From: Haliclystus octoradiatus
Taxonomy: Eukaryota; Cnidaria; Staurozoa; Stauromedusae; Haliclystidae
NCBI GenBank assembly: GCA_916610825.1
Contig: OU744453.1
Location: 5,183,845 to 5,247,844 of the forward strand
Direction: 5' to 3'
DNA length: 64,000 nucleotides
The notes below the pieces were generated by a model that was not told the DNA's origin, made no database searches, and was given only the letters and a program-made list of their open reading frames with translations. This document shows, in pieces, positions 62,801-64,000 of this stretch. The translations under genes were made by a program, and so were the position numbers. Numbering within the stretch: the stretch's first letter is position 1; each line of letters begins with the position of its first letter.

Positions 62801-64000
62801 TGAACTGTACTACGACTGTTCATGGACTCCAGAAGCTGTTTATGAATCTCCTGACATGTTTATGTAAAATTTAATGAACTCCTACAAACATTTATGGAAA
62901 GTTCAAAAGGTTTTACAAACATTCATAAACAGTTCATGAAAATTGGACCATTTAACGCTTGCAAACGTTCTCGCAAGTGTGGGCCAATCAGACCGCAAGT
63001 TTAATTTTATAATTTTGATAATGCTTCTTCACCATGTTATAATCATATTACACCAATGGAAGTTTTCAGGACTGTGAAATCCTGCATTTTTCATTAAATG
63101 AAATAGGCTACCTTTATCAAAAACCTACAAATTTTCACCAAATTTTCCATTATTTGCTACTCTGGTTTAGCCTACCCGAATATTGTATTGTAGTTGTTTT
63201 GTTCTCGATTTGTACAGATATACCAGAACCCATTTCAACAACTTCTACATCAAGAATTGGAACGCACCATTTGACTTTGTATCGTTTGTTAGACATGTGT
63301 TTTACTTTCTTAGCTCTTGATAAAGAAAAACAAACAACAATGTATCAGATCCAATGGTATTTAATAAGTGGGATACAGTATCTATGTCATGTGTTGCCTG
63401 TTTCTACTTAGCCTGCTTACTAGCCCTGAGGTTTGTTTCTAAAACCATAGGGTCTGTCAACTAATGTGTGATTTTCAGTCCATCGAAAATAGCACCTATA
63501 TATAAATTTGATTAAAGGGTTACCACATACTTGCCATGTTTGTATTCATAATTACTAAACGAGAAAATGTTGGGAGACACGAGTGAAGCGCTAAAAAATC
63601 ACGAGCTCCGAGCGAGTGTTGGGAGACACTCGGGAAGCTAAAAATCACTCGCTCGGAGCTCGTGATCGTTTAGCGCTTCACTCGTGTCTCCCAACATTTT
63701 CTCGTTTAGTAATTATGAATACAAACATTTGCAAGCATGTGGTAACCCTTTCTAATATAAAACAAATGTCGGAATCTCATTCGACTGCGAATTTCCAATT
63801 CATGAATTCACAATTTGAAATTCAATTTCAATTCATAAACCAAGCATGAAGAGAATCCCACAACAAGATAGATTTTGTTGAATAAAGAAAGACATACACA
63901 AGAACGTCTGTAATATAAGTGGTACAATAGTTCTTTAGCAAATTAATGCAGTAATTGTTATTTTAAATTTTAGGTTTACCTTGCAACAGCATAGCCTATC
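49405..64000 (-). CDS. ARHGEF17: ARHGEF17 (TEM4/p164-RhoGEF)-like Rho guanine-nucleotide exchange factor, C-terminal part (5' end outside window)
   Basis: Thirteen exons join in one frame of about 1008 codons: 63980-64000+, 63224-63315, 62403-62521, 61439-61548, 59867-59958, 59506-59639, 58582-58829, 57381-57464, 56544-56611, 55496-55638, 53576-53750, 52182-52430 and 49405-50894 (TGA). The start gives the end of a PH domain (YKVKWCVPILDVEVVE). The rest is the WD40-like propeller found C-terminal to DH-PH in this family: VWIFSGHEHAGQISI, LVWIGTMSG, MFAGMANGMLACFRQ, HLWCACANQIHVLN, GVWVSTWKSCKLQLY, LLWVGTSVGLIL, and a final LIWKV strand. The order and the closing L-x-W-(K/R)-V fit ARHGEF17 better than ARHGEF10, the alternative. 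Known members activate RhoA-type GTPases through the DH domain, which lies upstream of the window. The last exon inserts several hundred low-complexity residues into the final blade. The introns are rich in MITEs and SINEs. Confidence 0.87.
51425..51680 (-). repeat. tRNA-derived SINE copy (body)
   Basis: Shares CTCTATTTCTAGAGGAGTG, CTCTTTATTGATCTCAGTC and TTGTCAATGCGCAACGATGC with the full copy at 60903. Lies in the intron before the last RhoGEF exon. Confidence 0.7.
52182..52430 (-). CDS. ARHGEF17: RhoGEF exon: LLWVGTS propeller blade
   Basis: 249 nt. ITSLRSCEGLLWVGTSVGLI is followed by P-R-L-G-G-V-P and FISFHGHEGAVRCL, the most conserved blade of ARHGEF10/17 proteins. Donor GTATGA in phase 1. 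Confidence 0.92.
52469..53041 (-). repeat. tRNA-derived SINE copy interrupted by another SINE
   Basis: The two flanks, 52469-52520 and about 52757-53041, are continuous in the family consensus. The tRNA head at the right end is read on the minus strand (GATTTGAACCACAGTCGATC complement). Confidence 0.75.
52538..52755 (+). mobile_element. Second SINE family: tRNA head, core and poly(A), nested in the first SINE
   Basis: Starts GCGGCCTTGGTGTAGTGGCT with a box A-like TGGTGTAGTGG and box B GGGTTCAATCCC, followed by a core with GGAAGGGCATCCGGC and a 14-base A tail at 52742-52755. This is a complete-looking SINE inserted in the older one. Confidence 0.82.
53576..53750 (-). CDS. ARHGEF17: RhoGEF exon: propeller blade
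   Basis: 175 nt encoding FGSGVWVSTWKSCKLQLYHS and ETYECLQTLNVASPISRM, a W-V-x-x-x-x-S-x-x-L-x-L-Y/F-H blade followed by the P-(I/V)-x-R-M turn. Acceptor TTCTAG, donor GTAAAA. Confidence 0.9.
54735..55465. repeat. CTATAGTGGTCA repeat, multi-unit cluster
   Basis: At least five cycles of TGTCTATAGTGGTCAC / ATGTCTAAAATAGTATTTTC / AACCTGTATATAAGG. Two insertions break it: about 54800-54990 (a GGAATCCTGGAATCCTAGAT repeat, related to 60262-60330) and the TIR element at 55173-55323. Confidence 0.7.
55173..55323. repeat. Short TIR element (CAGACATGAGAATT family), copy 3
   Basis: CAGATATGAGAATT at one end and AATTCTCATGTCTG at the other, inserted into the CTATAGTGGTCA cluster. Confidence 0.68.
55496..55638 (-). 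CDS. ARHGEF17: RhoGEF exon: propeller blade with W-C-x-C motif
   Basis: 143 nt. GLWDLKNPTLLFL is followed by SSPILSMTEAAGHLWCACAN and QIHVLN. The F/L-W-D-x-x-N and L-W-C-x-C-x-N signatures are the clearest pointers to ARHGEF17. Confidence 0.9.
56152..56340. repeat. TTCATGAAC palindrome-rich repeat, copy 1
   Basis: The perfect or near-perfect palindrome GTTCATGAAC recurs about six times in 190 bp, starting at CCTCTGCGAAAAAAGTTTATGAG. Related stretches at 57840-57900, 61990-62046 and 62795-62975 all lie in RhoGEF introns. Confidence 0.65.
56428..56443 (+). repeat. (TCA)n microsatellite at a retroelement-like 3' end
   Basis: On the minus strand: a unique stretch ending AAATAAATCAATGATGATGA, similar in form to the (ATG)n-tailed end at 191-213. 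Confidence 0.5.
56544..56611 (-). CDS. ARHGEF17: RhoGEF exon: propeller strand
   Basis: Only 68 nt: RVDHYMFAGMANGMLACFRQ, matching the family's V-F-V-S-L-A-N-G-x-L blade. Donor GTAATC. Confidence 0.82.
56735..57100 (-). repeat. Two adjacent truncated copies of the tRNA-derived SINE
   Basis: Copy one runs about 56735-56885 (AACAGATTTCATGGCAGCTA), copy two about 56903-57100 (GTCCGTACCACTCTGGTATT). Same orientation. Confidence 0.65.
57381..57464 (-). CDS. ARHGEF17: RhoGEF exon: propeller strand
   Basis: 84 nt finishing the preceding W-I-G-T-M-S-G blade with AIIIYEAESS and starting the next with LIVQQRDAVICL. Phase 2 in and out. Confidence 0.82.
58012..58197. mobile_element. 186-bp MITE with TA duplication
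   Basis: Inverted ends CAGTCGGACTTGCTTAATAT and CAGTCAAACTCGATTAATAT, flanked by TA at 58010-58011 and 58198-58199. The motif GGGATATTAAGC repeats inside. Diverged relatives lie at about 10200-10420 and 59100-59220. Confidence 0.82.
58582..58829 (-). CDS. ARHGEF17: RhoGEF exon: propeller blades
   Basis: 248 nt. Two blade signatures are clear: VVWIFSGHEHAGQISIMSM and LETLVWIGTMSG, separated by an R-I-L-C-A-E-I strand. Borders CTATTCTAG and GTAAGT. Confidence 0.88.
59506..59639 (-). CDS. ARHGEF17: RhoGEF exon: first propeller strands
   Basis: 134 nt encoding CNNNPGWYLPG, then a Ser-rich turn and LLAQSVPLFMIDTKLV. Acceptor TTATTCAG, donor GTGAGT. Confidence 0.78.
59867..59958 (-). CDS. ARHGEF17: RhoGEF exon: helix leading into the propeller
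   Basis: 92 nt encoding DADASFLFNIPSS then KVKLQWASELENAKLRL. The W-x-x-x-(L/F)-E-x-A-K pattern is typical of the helix between PH and propeller in this family. Confidence 0.8.
60903..61255 (+). repeat. tRNA-derived SINE, full-length reference copy
   Basis: The head GGATTAGCTCAAATGGCAGA has box A at 60907-60918 and box B GGTTCAAATCC at 60962-60972. The 280-nt body includes GATTGACAATGCGCAACGATG-like and CTCTAGAAATAGAGGAGCGG phrases and ends near GATACCGTCTAAATTACTT. At least five partial copies occur in this window on the other strand. Confidence 0.8.
61439..61548 (-). CDS. ARHGEF17: RhoGEF exon: helical linker
   Basis: Acceptor TTTGTCTCAG, donor GTAAGA. VVSKERIDDWYRAVKEKLEL is a charged helix. 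The frame stays open upstream of the chosen acceptor, so a longer exon is possible, but this border keeps phase 0 with the exon before. Confidence 0.7.
61990..62046. repeat. TTCATGAAC palindrome-rich repeat, copy 2
   Basis: GTTCATGAACT occurs three times in tandem and the stretch ends CCTGAACTGTTTTTCGCAGG, the inverse of the start of copy 1 (CTGCGAAAAAAGTTTATGAG), which suggests terminal inverted repeats for the family. Confidence 0.65.
62403..62521 (-). CDS. ARHGEF17: RhoGEF exon: PH-to-propeller linker
   Basis: 119 nt; after a Thr/Lys-rich start it reads LENLQHDMTVIGQISGLVST, a helical stretch, and ends at a GTAAGT donor in phase 0. Confidence 0.75.
62795..62975. repeat. TTCATGAAC palindrome-rich repeat, copy 3
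   Basis: Diverged: GTTCATGGACTCC, AACAGTTCATGAAAATTGG and several TTTATGAAT variants. Confidence 0.5.
63224..63315 (-). CDS. ARHGEF17: RhoGEF exon: PH-domain strand
   Basis: 92 nt after a long pyrimidine tract ending TATCAAG. AKKVKHMSNKRYKVKW then CVPILDVEVVEMGS has the K-x-x-W-x-x-P-L pattern of RhoGEF PH domains. Donor GTATAT in phase 1 fits the next exon. Confidence 0.75.
63514..63753. mobile_element. Near-perfect foldback element of about 240 bp
   Basis: Arms of about 105 bp (63514-63618 and 63647-63753) are inverted copies with very few mismatches, starting AAAGGGTTACCACATACTTG. The 29-base centre repeats GTTGGGAGACAC from the arms. No coding capacity; a short open frame across the right arm is incidental. 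Lies in a RhoGEF intron. Confidence 0.88.
63980..64000 (-). CDS. ARHGEF17: RhoGEF exon fragment at the window edge (PH domain)
   Basis: The last 21 nt of the window, read on the minus strand, run up to a CAAG/GTAAAC donor. In the only phase that joins the next exon without a stop it gives IGYAVA(R). The acceptor lies outside the window, so the identity of this exon rests on its donor and phase. Confidence 0.5.

Noticed and set aside
63616..63849. 77-codon open frame
   Set aside because: It starts in the centre of the foldback and reads through its right arm; incidental.
63975..64000. Other reading frames of the edge exon (for example MLLQAKK)
   Set aside because: That frame looks attractive for a PH domain but needs a different acceptor in the next exon and has an immediate upstream TAG; the phase-2 reading joins without a stop.

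Overview
The window comes from an AT-rich, intron-rich animal genome. Genes are split into short exons with canonical GT/AG borders, introns range from about 70 bases to 4 kb, and the rest is dense with SINEs, non-LTR fragments, MITEs, foldbacks and microsatellites. Gene content (two C1q/TNF proteins of the adipolin/erythroferrone type and a Rho exchange factor of the ARHGEF17 type) points to an invertebrate metazoan. I cannot name the phylum from the sequence alone.

Three protein-coding genes can be assembled exon by exon. (1) Positions 2911-15580, minus strand: a secreted protein of about 276 aa with signal peptide, W-L-S-F-V motif, six-triplet collagen stretch, helical linker and C1q/TNF head, in 8 exons. 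(2) Positions 39955-46720, plus strand: its paralog, a complete 303-aa protein in 7 exons. Intron positions and phases match apart from one intron found only in gene 1. The two genes are divergent (head to head) across about 24 kb of non-genic DNA. (3) Positions 49405-64000+, minus strand: the C-terminal part of an ARHGEF17/TEM4-like Rho guanine-nucleotide exchange factor, covering the end of the PH domain and the WD40-like propeller in 13 exons; the 5' part lies outside the window. Genes 2 and 3 converge tail to tail over 2.7 kb.

About 90 percent of the window is non-coding. Several mobile elements can be delimited to the base by terminal inverted repeats and target duplications: a 1.6 kb hAT element (8-bp duplication), a 721-bp PIF/Harbinger-type element (TAA) inside an older SINE, a 199-bp element flanked by TTAA, and TA-flanked MITEs of 428 and 186 bp. 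There is also a tRNA-derived SINE family with another tRNA-derived SINE nested in one copy, a 5'-truncated non-LTR retrotransposon with a 370-codon open frame bounded on both sides by (ATG)n, non-LTR 3' ends with (CATA)n tails, a Penelope-like remnant, a 5 x 68 bp minisatellite, and a 240-bp foldback with near-identical arms.

Functionally, the duplicated secreted C1q/TNF pair is the most interesting biology: divergent paralogs with conserved cores but different N-termini and, apparently, a different last strand of the C1q head. The RhoGEF is unrelated to them; its main oddity is a predicted disordered insertion of more than 400 residues inside its propeller.
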